From positions 78,363,672 through 78,427,671 of the forward strand of contig OW121857.1 of the NCBI GenBank assembly GCA_933228895.1: DNA of 64,000 nucleotides. Reading direction: 5' to 3'. A program made the translations under genes and the position numbers. Of the stretch, positions 20,886 through 34,800 are shown piece after piece; position 1 is the stretch's first letter; each line of letters opens with the position of its first letter. The stretch comes from Platycnemis pennipes. Lineage: Eukaryota > Arthropoda > Insecta > Odonata > Platycnemididae. The notes under the pieces are model-generated. The model ran no database searches, was not told the DNA's origin, and saw only the letters and a program-made list of their open reading frames with translations.

Positions 20886-23574
20886 TGAGCATTTACTGAT
20901 AAAAAGGTGCCTTGGTGGATCGTTTGTTTTGATGAATTCTTCGTCCATTGTTGATTACATTACAAAATTATCAAACCTGAGACATTTTTTGGACCCAAAT
21001 GTTTTGACGATCATATCGCATCCTGCATATTGCTTAACCCATTAAAAGTTGTGAAATAATGTTTAATTACCCAAATGCGTAGGCACTCAGATGGAACGGT
21101 GACAGGGAACTGATAGAAATACGTTACTGTTGGTAGTCCTGCGTTACGGTGACTCTTGGAGTCCATGGGAAAATATTTTGTGGGACAAAGTAACTCATTT
21201 GGACGAGGAAAGCATAATTTGAATGAGAGCGATGTTAAAATAATGAATGAACGTTGCAGTTGTAATGGTAATGCGGCCAAAAACAATAAAAGTGCAGCAA
21301 TGACATTTATTGTTCATGAATATGAAATCATGCAAGGAAATGAGGAACGCGTGCCCATTTGGACGAGGGTACACATTTAGTGTGTAATGGCGAAAGTAAT
21401 GCGATGAATGAAAGCTTTCGATGTATCATAAATGCAGCCAAAGAAAGGAAAATGCATGGATGGCACTACCGTATAAATTCTACTGAAATTAAGTGAGTAA
21501 ATGAAAAAATACAGGGGTACAAAAGTAGCACTCCACTTATTTTTTGTATACATTACTGATTTAACTAAAGCATAAATTCATTATATTGCTTCCGTTTCCA
21601 TTCATAGTCTTGTATTTTTCACACACACTAGTCCGCAAAGTTCGATCGATTTGAAATACTCAACTTTCGTGATGTTTCATGGCGGCAGTAGGGTCCAAAT
21701 ATTTTTCGGCTCTCCCGAATCGCTTAACAAATAATCGCAATTAGCGCAAGATGAGTATTTGAGGCAGTGAGAGTGGTGGCTCTTCCACGAGAATGGCGAT
21801 TTACAAGATACGCTACATTCCACGCCAGATGAAGTTATTATATATGCACTGTATTCATAAATTGCAAACAGGCAGAGAAAAACTTTAAAAAAGTAATTTG
21901 CTGATGCCCACGATATCAAGATCTTGTTTTGTTCCTACCTACTGACTTTTGGATATCACTTAACGGTACGCCCGGGTATTAAGAATTAAATCTTAGGATT
22001 GAAACAAATGACTTATAAGACACTAATACTTGACTAGCGTCTTTTTATCCAAGTCTCGAAGCCATCCTACTTCTTTGATCGACTTCATCGTGTTCTTCGC
22101 CGAGGATCTACAACAATATAACGTGCCTCGGTGCTCACGACTTAACCCCTTAACTAATCTGCTGTTTTTTATGTTCATTTAAGCAATAAAATATGAGCTC
22201 AAAATAACACAGCTAAGTTGGATAGTACGCTGCAGCTACCTATTCCTTTAAATCATATTATTTTTCTTAAGGACTACTTTAATGTAGAAGTCATGAATTT
22301 CCTGAAGAAAAACACGATTAAGTCGAACATGAATGTAAGAGGGCGTCGAGGCTCAGACAACATGTTGCAATTTAGGTAATTATTGCTTGCAAAACATATT
22401 TTCTTAACTTCGGTTCATTTTTTGTGGAGCTTCGACGAAAAAAGAAGTCTATCGTAAACGTACGAGGTCATCAAAGCTAAGGCTAGTGAAAAGCTAGCGG
22501 AACGAAAATAATAGGGTAATATTAAGTGAAGGAAATAAAAGTAAGATGAGTAGCAATGATGTCAAATATTGTTAATTTTGGAGGGGTTAAATCTCTACAG
22601 GAAATTGTTCGACTTTGTTTGTCACCTTTGAATTTGGACTAGAGCGGATCCGAATTTCATTATATTGATTTTCAATTATTTTTTCTTCGAATATTGATAT
22701 TTCAATATCGGGCATATCGACTGAATGTATCGATGCATTAAATCAATACACAGATACTGATTACAGATTATCGATATTTCAATATCCCAATTTCAAAAAG
22801 AGAAACTGAAATTTGTCGGATATAATTAATGAGATCAGAGCTCAAGATTAAATCTATCAGAATGATCAATGTGGGTTTCAAATCTCTTAAGCAGACGTTT
22901 GAATACTTGAAAATGCACTTGTAACTCTCTCTCTGGAAATAACAGGGATTTTGATCCTCTGAAGGGGCAATGAGAGCATTATTCCCATCTTTTTCTGATG
23001 TCTTAGGTATTTTCATGTGTAGTATGTTTTTTCACTACTTTTGTGACCATTAATATGAAATCACATACCTACTGCAGTTATACGAACCTTGTATCACCCA
23101 CCTATTAGACTATTGGACCCAAAAACATTACTGAAGTGAACATGAAAAACCAATTCACATGAATTCGCGGCTTCCACTGGGTTTTCGTGAAAAACCAATA
23201 CTTTAACAGGTAAATGTTGGTTTCAATAATCAGTAATTAAGTAATAGAACTCGATACGCTTTAACCCTAAATATAAAATATACGATACTGATATTCGCAT
23301 CACAGTTAATAATTCCAGCTATTGGTTATTGAATACTGACTTGAAATATCACCCAGCTCTATGATCTGAATAGGTTGACTATGACGTGTATCCTATTACT
23401 CTATGCAACCAACCATTTTTATACGTAATGAAACGTTGCATATACGCCAGGATATCATTAATTGGCCGGGAGCGTTGTCAATAAATAATAAATATGACGT
23501 AGATGTACTAAAGTTCCCCTTGAAACATAGTAAAGGCAAGCAAATTTCAATTACATACAATATAATTATGGTGA
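20886..23574. other. No recognised gene
   Basis: About 2.7 kb of AT-rich sequence. Frames of up to about 90 codons show no domain, and none is flanked by convincing splice sites. Confidence 0.5.
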
Positions 23575-23577
23575 AGA

Positions 23578-24446
23578 TTTCCACACGAGTCTTCCATCAG
23601 CTAACCTCTTCATATTTATGTGATTCTTCTCTTTTATATCCTTACTACTTACTCTGCATACCTACCTCATATAAGGCCTTCCTTCGTCATTCTTACCTTT
23701 CACGTTTCCCTCGAAGACTGTGTTAATCGGGCCATGATGTCTCAAGATATGGCTGACTAGGTCGTCTTGTCATCCATGAAAGTTTTCCTTAGATCTCTCT
23801 TTTCTCCAACTCTTCTCAGGTACTCTTTGCTTGCCACTCGGTCTATTTTAGTTTCATCATTATTCTAAATGATGATGAAATGCCATCTAAAATTCAAGAG
23901 ATTGAAGAAAAGAGTAAAGAACATTTGGCAAGTAGAAAAACTAAAGGAGACTCAACATCAGCTGGAATTTCAGAAAGCAGTAGAAAACAACATAGGAGTG
24001 GACCTGACTAAGAAACCAGTAGAAGAGCATTGGGAAAACATTAAATGTGGACTACAGAAAGCCGAAAAAGAAGTTCTTGGAAGAAGAAAAGTTGTTAAGA
24101 AGAAGCCATGGATCATGGAAGAAGTCTTAGATTTGATTGAAGAAAGTACAAGAATGCGAAAACTGAAGAAGGGCAGCTTTGCTACAAAACAATAAGGAAC
24201 GAAATAAGTCGTAAAGCCCAGAAAGCTAGAGAAATGTGGATGAACAATCTATGCAAAGATATACAAAACAATCTTCCCCTTAGAAAGATGGAAGCTGCCT
24301 ATAGGATAGTGAGGAACCACTTCAAGGAACGGAGCGCAAGATGCAATACTATAAGAGACAAGAATGGAGAACTTTTGATTGAAAATGAAGACAAAGTGAA
24401 GAGTTGGGAAGAATATTTGGAAGGATATCATGAAAGCCAAAGGTAA
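23578..24446. pseudogene. Inverted (twin-primed) LINE fragment
   Basis: Minus strand 23860-23578 encodes KIDRVASKEYLRRVGEKRDL and, after frameshifts, GRPYMRYVCRVSSKDIKEKN and NMKRLADGR, the C-terminus of the LINE. Plus strand 23869-24446 encodes the upstream part: VKKKPWIMEEVLDLIEES, then RNHFKERSARCNTIRDKNGE and LLIENEDKVKSWEEYLEGYH. The RT between them is missing. Opposite orientation of the 5' part relative to the 3' part is the signature of twin priming. Confidence 0.8.
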
Positions 24447-26317
24447 AATTACCGATGCGTGAAATCTTTTTCCTCTGGTAATTTTCGGTACTATGTATTT
24501 CGTGCGTCTGACACACATTTTTCGTACTTTTGCTCGATATGTGATAAACTAAGTACCTAGTAGTGTTTTTAATTTTATTGGGTGCTTCAACAGATGAGGT
24601 CATTTTGCATCACCCAAAATTTATTTTATATCACCCAAAGCTTAAATATCAGTAAAAGGGTGCAATACTGATAACAGTTCACTGATATTGATGAAAAAAA
24701 ATGCATACACAGATAGTGGTAACTTTAGATTTCATTAAAAAGACCAGTTGCTTTCATAAAAATGTGACTTGGGATAGACAGTCAAAGTCTTTCATTAGAT
24801 TTGTTCTAGGTCTCCTCTAACCCTTCCTAGTCTCTCGCACATATCCCGATACTTACCATACTCCATGATACACTAAACTACCATATATTTGCAAACAAAA
24901 TTTTAGAAACTACCATGGTTTAGAAAACTACTAATATCCTATAGCATGCAATAATAGAAAAAAATGAATGAAGCAGAAAATATTCGAGCAAGGGGGCTAA
25001 AACCTGAAGTTATATGGGCTATTAAGATTGGTGGATGGAGGAGGTTAGGTAAGATCTATAGAAAGGGGATGGAGGGAAATTTACAGAGAAACCAAATACA
25101 TAAGGAATTCTATCACAGTTGGTCCTAAACCCCCCTTCAATGCAGTCCAGCCTTGAGGACTCGACGATTAATTAAAGCCCATACCAGTCATCTACATAAT
25201 ACCATGCAAGCCACTGCAAGGGTGTGTGGCAGGGGATGAAGTCAGTCTTTTTTGCTCGAATGGCTTGTGGGATGCCTAATGTAATATTGCATTTGACTGG
25301 ACCCTCACCATTCAGAACACCTCGAGTTAAGAGGCATAACTCGGGTATTCTGACAGAAAAAAATGTACAATAGTCATGCAGCTGAGGAAGAATTGGAATA
25401 AATGAAGTACTCAAATGAATAGTAATCAGTGTGAATCACAGGATTGAAAAGTGGTTACTGAGAAAGGATCAGTAGATAACAAAATTGGGAGAGCAAAAGT
25501 AGTAGAATTAGGTTTTTACTACTACTTACCCTAACTGTTGCACCATCTGTACTTTCTCCCAAGACGAACTTGACATCCATGCCTGTGACTAGATACAAAA
25601 CCGTTACCTTTGATTGGCCATGTCGACACATTACCCACCGGCTACCATGGCCGGCGTGTAGCTCACCCTTCTCAAATAATAATACAAAGGACCATTACAC
25701 ACTCACCCAAGTCAAAGTGGCATTCTCGGGTAGATTACTCTTCTGTGCATGATGGGGAACCAATGTTGGCTTTCACGTGAGCCAGGGAAGCCTGAAAGCA
25801 CAAAATTGAAATTTGAAGTAAAACCTCATCCATTAAACCATTTAAAAGTTGTCTACTTTCAAATACACACTGATTCACCATCCTTAAGACCAAGCTGAAC
25901 AATTTTTATCCTTTTTAAAAGAGTAAAATAACAGAAAATGGAGATCGGTAAAATTTCATCGCATGCATTAAGTTTAATTTTACTCTTAGCATCTCAATTA
26001 AGAAAAATATGACAGTTAAACTAATTTTTCCAAAATATCTATTTCTTCAGCACAATAGACTGCAAGCAATCCTTATTAAGCTCTCGCCCCAAAAGCCTGT
26101 GCTGTCCTTCCAAGCTAAGTATGCACATATTAAAAGCATTTTAACGATTTGAGGGGATTTATTAACCAAGGAGACATGCAAGAGACCTGCTACATGAATT
26201 GTCCCTCAGGCAATGTCACATTGGATTTAAGGATCAACCGAATGTGGTTCTGTGATACACTTTTTGTGGAAATCTTCATTTGTTCCTAACTGATGAGAAA
26301 GTACTCATGGTGGGATC
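24447..26317. other. No recognised gene
   Basis: Possible further LINE debris near 25050-25170 (a frame with REIYRETKYIRNSITVGPKP), too weak to call. Otherwise nothing. Confidence 0.4.
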
Positions 26318-26551
26318 AGGTTGGTGTAATGGTTTGAGTAATCCCACCCTGAAGGCCAGGAATCGAATCCTGGCAGTGTCAGATATTTTTCGTTGGTAAA
26401 ACAACCTATAGGTAGGACATTTATCTGGGGTATCTTTCATTAGAGCAGGCTAATGATGATTATGGTTTCCCTTCACCTTTCCACTCCAATCCTTGCACCT
26501 TAACCTCCCAACCTGAAGCACCTGTAAGTGCAAGTATAGACTTGAAAACAC
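26318..26551 (+). repeat. tRNA-derived SINE (family B)
   Basis: TTGGTGTAATGGTTTGAGTA (A box region), GGAATCGAATCCTGGC (B box), a body with GAGCAGGCTAATG, and an end TCCAATCCTTGCACC...CCTGAAGCACC. Same family as 15310-15750. Confidence 0.75.
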
Positions 26552-28559
26552 ACACAAGATGAGAAGTACTCACAGTTATGATGCCAGACCAAAATAAATG
26601 TCAATAACTTATAAACGATTTCTATTCTATATCCAGGGTAGGATATGAATTGGATAATAGCACATGACATGCATGAGGAATGAAGTGGAATTGAATAACT
26701 GCACATCCAAAACACATTATCATATGCTCCTAGAGGAGGAGTATATTCTGATTATGTAAAGCAATAGCAAATGACTACCTTTGCCAAGTTTGGTAGTATG
26801 TATAATTATTGAACTAAAAAGACAGCCAAATCAGTAAACGCCATGCTGAAGAGGCAATCAAAACACTACTGAGAAGAGATGTTTAAATCTGTAACTTCTT
26901 ATGAGACATTTAAATCTTTCGTAAGCATAAAAATAATACAACTGATAAGCAAGCAAGAGAGTGGGAGGAAGACAAGAAAAACTAGCCATGATGATGATCA
27001 AGTCAGACTGAGATAGAGTCAGCTAGGATACATATTGCATCTCAGGTCATGACCTGATCAGGGCTAAGAGATATGCATACCTCTCAGCCTTAGAGGATTA
27101 TGAATGACTCAGACATCAAAATGTCAGCAGCAATGGAGAACTTGACCCAGTGAAAATCCTGAGTAACCTTCACTACAAGTATACATATTGATAACAATTA
27201 TCTAACTTATATCAATTAGTACTATAAGGGTCTACATAATTAAGTATTATGTAGTTAAAAAGGCCTAAATAAAGCTGCCCTTTAAATTTTAAAACCCTCA
27301 TATTGGAGTGAAAAGAATAGTGCAAACTATTAGGGAAAGGAATGACAGACACCAGGTAAATTTAAACTTTACAAGTTAGCAGCTGATGCAAAGTGACAAA
27401 ACTTTATCCTCATATCATTCCATAAGACAAGTGAATGCAAAAATATGGATAAAAAAGGACTGGCCAAACATGTAAATTCACTGAATGAGATATTAATACA
27501 CTGAAATAAGACTCCCCCTTTCCACTTATCTATTCCTTTTCTTTGACTCCTCTTCTCATTTTAAGATAACTGGTGACCCACCCTGTCTTATTTCAACCTT
27601 TGGGGTAAAATGTAGATATCAACTCCATTGAGGTCCAATTGTCATATTTAATTGAAATGATTATATTATATTCATGATTGGCTATGTGATATTTTTCTAC
27701 CTTCTAGAATTAGTTTTTATTAACTGGCCGACTCTTCGTGAAATCCTGCAAGCCTCTCATGAAAATTCATTATGAAAAAGCGAAAGGAAATCACTGAATA
27801 CATATTGAGATAGGGATTTCATTAAGGGATCACACATCAATGACCCAAAAACATGATTTTAATTAATTACACAATAAATAAGTTTATTTTGATTCATATC
27901 ATGTAATAGCACCATCATTTTGCATTGTAAATATTTGCTTGATAAGTTACAACAAATCAAAACTAGAGGTAGATGGTAAAAATCTACACTTCTTTGGAAG
28001 ATGACTTGTAAAACATGTTCACCATCCTCTTAATGCCAAGAATGTTTACATTAAAATACAAATAGGAGATATTGGCTTATTTAAAATAAACTATGTCATT
28101 TAAATATGTGTTTATCTTCTCCAGGGTAATAGTAATGTTTGCAAAGTGCACAATATGTACAACAACAAGGGAAGAGTATAATCACCGTGTACAAGATCAT
28201 TGCTTACAAAGTTTTATAAGAACATCGTCACCATTGGTAAACTGAGTTGCCACTGTGATTCATATCACTACAACCATACAGTCAAGGTATATTACAGAAG
28301 GGACTGAAAAAATACTTTTTATGACTCTTACCATATAAATACAATTGCCCATCTCATAGAATTTATGAGTGTGCGCTTATGAGAACAATGTATTGACATC
28401 TCTAGGCCAAATTCAATACTATAGATAAATCAAAATCACAATAATATCAGTGACTATCAATAATACAATCACAGATTAAACCAAAAGCCTTGGTCGGCTT
28501 TAGTTAACTAAAATTTAGAGTTATGCAATAGTTGGATGGAATGAAAAACTCATCAAATG
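26552..28559. other. Rubicon 3' flank and 3' UTR, no other gene recognised
   Basis: AT-rich. Contains the candidate poly(A) signal. No open frame with a recognisable domain. Confidence 0.5.
27883..27888 (-). terminator. Candidate poly(A) signal of Rubicon
   Basis: This is the first canonical AATAAA on the minus strand below the stop codon, implying a 3' UTR of about 0.67 kb. I found no other AATAAA between it and 28560. No transcript evidence is available. Confidence 0.35.
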
Positions 28560-28889
28560 CTAACTGGAGAGCTGTTGGCTTCCTCTGGCATTATCATCCT
28601 CAGTCAATTCCTTCTTTTCAACCTCTTCCAGTTCATCCTCAGACTGCTTTGGTTGCAATCGCTGCCTCTGCCTCTCCCACAACCTCTTGCAACGGGGACA
28701 GGTGATAACGTCGTTCGCTGCACCACCTTGCAGCTTCCTCTTCTTCTTGTCCTGTTTTGCCTCCTCCCGGCATGATGCATGGAAACACGCTCCGCAGCCG
28801 GCACACCGGGACACTTTGGGGATCTGCCATGGGTGGATGATCTCAGGCGATCCACACAGCTCGCACACAAAACCTCGAGCCATGCAGAG
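28560..28889 (-). CDS. RUBCN: Rubicon last exon, second zinc-binding cluster and C-terminus
   Basis: Acceptor TTTCACAG|CTCTGC; stop TAG at 28562-28560. It encodes GFVCELCG, CAGCGACFHASC and CPRCKRL, the terminal Cys/His cluster of the RH domain. A Lys-rich insert separates the last two motifs. An acidic Gln/Glu-rich tail follows to the stop. This cluster is required for Rab7 binding in characterised family members. Confidence 0.95.
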   Translation of the reverse strand, partial: LCMARGFVCELCGSPEIIHPWQIPKVSRCAGCGACFHASCREEAKQDKKKRKLQGGAANDVITCPRCKRLWERQRQRLQPKQSEDELEEVEKKELTEDDNARGSQQLSS

Positions 28890-31800
28890 CTGTGAAAGAC
28901 CCAAATTGTGAAAGGGTCTGAAACAAATGATGCTCTCCCCCAAATAAACGAATTAATGCTGAAGTAACTTTGCATTACACATGCAGAATCAAGTGATTAG
29001 GAAGGGTGACTTCTCAACATGGACACAAAAATGTTTGTAACCAAATACTAATGCATTTAAAATAAATAGGTAAGTAGTGTGCCTACCAAAGTCAAAAACA
29101 AAAATTGCAGGCATTTTCAAGGTTTGTAAGGTCGATTACCATATTTACAAGGAAAAAATCTACCACAAATATAAGAAAAAAAATATCAGAAAGATATTAC
29201 TATTGGTAGAAAGGGAAATTTTGACTCACTTGTAAGGTAAACTTTGACTAAATAAGAAATTGCAACAGTAATCAGGGCCTCGATCATGGATCTTCATAAG
29301 GTGTACACTAACGTTATCGTTATATTTTGATTTAACCTATTTCAAAGAGAACGTGATCTCCGTTCTTCATTTTTTGCACAGCACTTCAAATCGCTTATCA
29401 CAATCAGTTGAGTGCATTTTATAGACGGTTATTGCTAACTCTGCGCTACTCTAGGGGTAAGCGTTAACAATAAAGATTAGACCCCCAGGGTCACCCATTT
29501 GCTTTAAAATTTCCAATTGTTCGCTAGCTTAATTCTCCCGCAAAGAAGAACCCTGGGGCAACACTCATCAGTGAGTACATATTTGTTTCCCCCCTCCTCC
29601 CCCATTCTGAAGGCAGTTGCTTCCCTTTCCCTATCCTCAGACCTCCCGTCATCTTGCAACTCGCCAGGCAGTTCTACCCATAGTCCTCCCTAATTCACCC
29701 CCTTCCCTTCACAATCACTTCCCCACCCCCTCTGGCTGTTGGCTGGTAAATAAAGAGAGTTTGCACCACGTATTTTACCTGATGATGACGATAATTCAAT
29801 CGAAACCCGGGTCGTGAAATTGTATAAAACATTTCTTTGTGGTATTTTTGTAGTTTGTTTTATTAAAATTATTGACTATGGAATACCAACAGGTGACAGA
29901 AGATAGATTTTTATTTATACTGATTTGTGCCGAAAAACATTATTAATCTCTCATTCCAAAAATGTATTCCCACAAAGTGATGCCTAAAACTATCTCATTC
30001 ATAAATGAGTAGTATCGTATCATTTTTCAAACCTTTATGGAATTTATTTTACCTTTCAATAAAGAAACAAAATGTAAAACACTTCTTGCCAGCATAGTAC
30101 ATTTGTAGAGACAAATGGATGCCAGCTTCATTATAGAATACAACTAAAATGTAACACTTGCTGGCAACACTTTTTGATTTCAACATACCAAATTATTAAA
30201 TACTGCTAAGTAATTTATGCCAAATATGGCACAAACAAAGTCCATATTTAATATTAATGAAAAACAACTCTTTGAAATGCTTATCAACTCACTGTACAAA
30301 TCATCAATATGCATCTGACTATGGGAAATGTGCGATTTTGTCGACTAACATGATGGTTATACATAGTTACCAGAGAATTATATTTTCATGAATAATATGA
30401 TTATTTACATCACTAAATATTGCAAATTATTACTGAACATATGTTACCTCAGGGATTTAAAGTCACATTTTGCAATTCCTGCATTCAAGACAATTTCATC
30501 GTTGAAACATAATTTTCATGACAAAAAAATTATAATTTTTATTTTCAGTTAGCGAATAGCAAGTCATGTATTCATCAACTTACAGTGCAAAAAGTAAACT
30601 AAATGGCCAATAGAGATAAACATAAATATGCACCGTGAAAATAGGATGAAAAAATTGATGGTTTCAGGCGTAACTCAATGGAAGTTACGCCAGAATGATA
30701 AAATTTGTAATTATTTCGGCAATAATTGTGGAATAATAAAGTTTATTCTATCATTCATAAGGATGAAAAGATTCATAAGGAAAAACAATGAATACTAATT
30801 AAAAAATAAAACAAAGATGAGTAACAATGATAACAACTTATGATACTAAGAGGGTCTAACTCAATAGCCATCAACTCTAAATACACGCAAACAGTATCAA
30901 ATACAACATTTTCAAGTTACAAGATTGAATGAGAAATTGCCAGGGAAAATATCGACAAATTATTAACAACTCAAACTACTCTAACTGTTTATGTTGCAAA
31001 TTTGGGGCTTCTAAATCATTTTTGACGTATTCTCCCAATTACTTAACCTTGAATGGTAAATTGTAAATGTTATTTGGAGGGGTGGGCGGGGGCCTTCTGG
31101 AGCCCCCCTGGCACTTAGACCTCTTTAGATCCATTGTGCCAACCCACATTAAACCTGCCTGCCACTCGCAGACAGGGAACGAGAGTACCACAGAAGCGGT
31201 ATACAGGAGGGTCACCAATCCAACATCTGTCCCCTGGCTAGGCCCAAGCCTCATCTTGAATGGTACTGAAGAGTGACCTTATAATCAGCAAAACACAGAT
31301 CGGCCATAGCTATGAGTTAGCTTTTGCTAATACAAACAATAATATGATTTTACTGTTCATCCTTAGCAAGGGGCTCTTGGCAACCGCTACCCTAGCGGTA
31401 AGTTAGTGAAAATGAGACCGGAATATGATTTTTAGAAACACCCGCTAATACCATCACTATGTGTACTCGGCAATTGCTAAAAAGAATATGAATTGATGCA
31501 CACATTTCAGATCTCATACGTATCATAAGGATTTTTTTTACCTGACATTGAGCTACATGAGCTATTCCGGCATCAACCAATGCCTTGATTCTTGCAGTCA
31601 GTTCACCAGATTTCACCAACACTAAATCTTGTAAGGAATAGACTTCAGAATCTGACGAAAGGTACTGTGGCTCCCTCTCCAGAGATTCTTGAAGACTGTC
31701 AAAGTAAAACAGTTTAAATTAGGAGAATAACTAAAAATAAATCTACAATTACAAGATGGTAATATTATCAGATCATCATCAGTGTTCCACGTATACTACT

Positions 31801-34800
31801 GGTAGGTAAGTTCTCCATTAGTTTGCACCTGCTCATTCCTCTAATCACCCCAAAGTAACATCTACGGCAAATGCCCAAATAAATACTCCTCTTAAATCCT
31901 TCATATTTTTTATCTTCCCTCATATTGTTCAGAGTCCCAATTTGTTTTCTTCTTCTCCCCCTCCAAACCATCATTCACCCCTCAATCAAAGCTAACAAGG
32001 GGTCATGGCCTTTCAGTACTTCTTCCATCAATTATAGAAAAATTAGCATTTATTTTCATACGAAAAATTTAGTTAGTTGACCCTATATTTATTATTTCAT
32101 ACTTTTACACCAAAAATAATCAGGCTACAATAAAAACTAATAAGACTGTCACATTCTGTAATTATTTCAATACTTATTATTTAATAAATAAATTACATTA
32201 TATATTGAGGAATACTGGCCATGATTATCCTATTTAGAATCACTTACTGACGTACACACAGGTGTAATAGTTACACAGAGGAAGAAATCATTTGCCCAAG
32301 TAAACATTAATATGTAAACATGCATAGTAATATGTAATCTTTTCTCTAGTTTTCCTAGATCCCTCAATATTATACCATGAGTTTCATGCAGTTATGCTAC
32401 CAAGGCAACCTTTTCTTCACATAGGATTTCTAAGAATCTTCAAGGAAGCTAGATGTCATTGATCTGCCACACTCTTAACCCAAGAAGGAGTTTTTATTTA
32501 ATGCAGTGTGCCACAGCCCACAAAGTCAAAGCTAACATTTAACTCTTTAACCTCAATGGAGGTACCCAATGATGTGCACACGTCAAGATTTGCATAGACA
32601 AAATTCATGCACTAAATAAAGATTACAATTAGCATAAGATTCCCTAATTATTTAAACAATTTTTGCAAAGTCAATTAAACACGAATGAAAATAATATTTC
32701 AAACCTAAATTACACCATATACTTATTTTCTGGTAAATACTTCCCAATGAATCATGCTTATATTAAATAAAACAATATTCACGACTAAAACCAGTAAATA
32801 TAAGGTTTTTCCTGTTACCTACACAATAACAACAGCAAAAAGCTCACAGTAAACCACTGTTGAACAAAAACAATGAACTGCATTTTCACAGGGAAAATTA
32901 CACAAGCATTTTTGTTTCATGTTTTTGGCTACGGTAAATAATATATTTTCTACATTTCCCTTCACTACCCTTTCCTCCTCTTTTTCATCCACCCCTTATG
33001 ATTATAGCTTAGAAGAAATTTATTTAATTTTGTAGGCAAATGTCTCTCTGCAGAGAAAATCTCATGTAAAAACCTTCAAATTCTTTCATAAGTTTGAAGT
33101 CTTCATGTTACCACATATTAGATGCAACTTTGCTCCAAAATTTTGTCTCATAAATTACTCTAAGTATTTTATGTTACAGCCTTCCACAGACTAAAATTTA
33201 CAACCATATGATTGCTATTCAAATCCTAAAAGGACCGTATATCCCACTCCAACCCCATTATATTTATTTTAGTTTGTATTTACTTATATTACCTTAATAT
33301 GAAGAGGTTAGCTGATATGAGAATCAAGTGGAGAGCTGTGTCCAACCAATCTAAGGATTGCTAACTGATGATGATTTACTCAAATACGATAGATATTATT
33401 AACATGAAGAATGTTACTACGGTGACTGCTTTCATTACATTCAATTGCTGTAGCCAGCACTCATCATTCCACAAGCTTCCATGATACTGAAGTATATTTA
33501 AGTGACATATTGAATGACTTTGATCTGTATAGTCATACAAACCATGAGTGTTGGCTTACAAAATTCCTTCTCAGAAATATTGCCAACCACAAATGGGTGT
33601 GTATCTTATATTGCTGTGAAATAGTGTAATATAATTATAATGATCATAATTGCACAGACCTGGCCAGATGCCAATTGATACTTGCCAATAATTTGTGAGA
33701 AGCAGCAAATCAAAAGTTATGAAAAAAAGCAAGGCAGAAAATGTATTTAAATCACTAGAAATCTAATGCATGAAACAAACATTGCATGTATTTCAACATT
33801 CATGCAGTACCATTGTTAAAAAAAGAGAAAACAACATCTGCCACAGGTTAGGAGAAGGCATGAGTGAAGGAAGACATTCAATGATGTTCAACGTCAATAA
33901 AAAATGGGATAAAAGCTATCAAAGCTATGGAGAAGGTAACACAGCATCATTATAAGAGTCTCAGACGTACTCAGTAGCAAATCTGCAAGCCAACAAAAAT
34001 TCTCTCAGATGATGTAATTGCATCCGTAGTGTTCTGGTCCGTTCAAGGGCTTTGGCTTTTTTGTAAAGGGCTGGATTTAAATCACCAACATTATAAAGAG
34101 GATCGCTCATCATTTGTTCCAGCAGCCTGTATGAAAAGATGGATACAGGACATCTGTGGAGGAGAGAAAAATATAACAATCATTATTCACTGCAAGTTAT
34201 ACATTAGACTCTCATTATTGCAAACTGTGTTCTCACAAACTTTCGTTATTACGCAGTAAAATTGTTGGTCCTGATCAAAGGGGTATCCAAATGTATAGTA
34301 AAAAAAACTACATTACAAAATTTTCGATATCACGAAATTATAAAACTTAGTTCTGGACCCAATAAAAACAAAAAAATCTTTATTACTAATTATGATGCAT
34401 AAAAAATGGCATTCATGCGGGCATCCACAATGCTAAATTATAAATCATTAAGCATTGCCACACATGCCATGCTCAACAACTAGAGAACTACCATGGATAC
34501 TTCACAAAAGCCATTTAGCTTGGTTGAGGGTACAGGACTTCCATTGGGTTGGTAAACTTGGAAGGGACACAGGAAGCATGAGAGGTCAAGGAGGGGTGGA
34601 AGAAGAAACAAAAGATGAGGACTCTTTCACTCATCCCCGACCTCTCAAGCTTCTTGTGTCCCTTTCTAGGTCACTAACCCAATGGAGGTCCTGCACTCTC
34701 CACCCAGCTAATCCTTCCTCCCCCACCAACTTCCTCGCCTGGCTTTGCTTCCATCCCTCACCTCCCCCAAACCATGCACTCATTTTTCCAATCCCCACAT

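Noticed and set aside
28604..28975. Alternative minus-strand frame over the last Rubicon exon and a plus-strand frame there
   Set aside because: Shadows of the true RH-domain frame. They ignore the splice acceptor and lack conserved cysteines.
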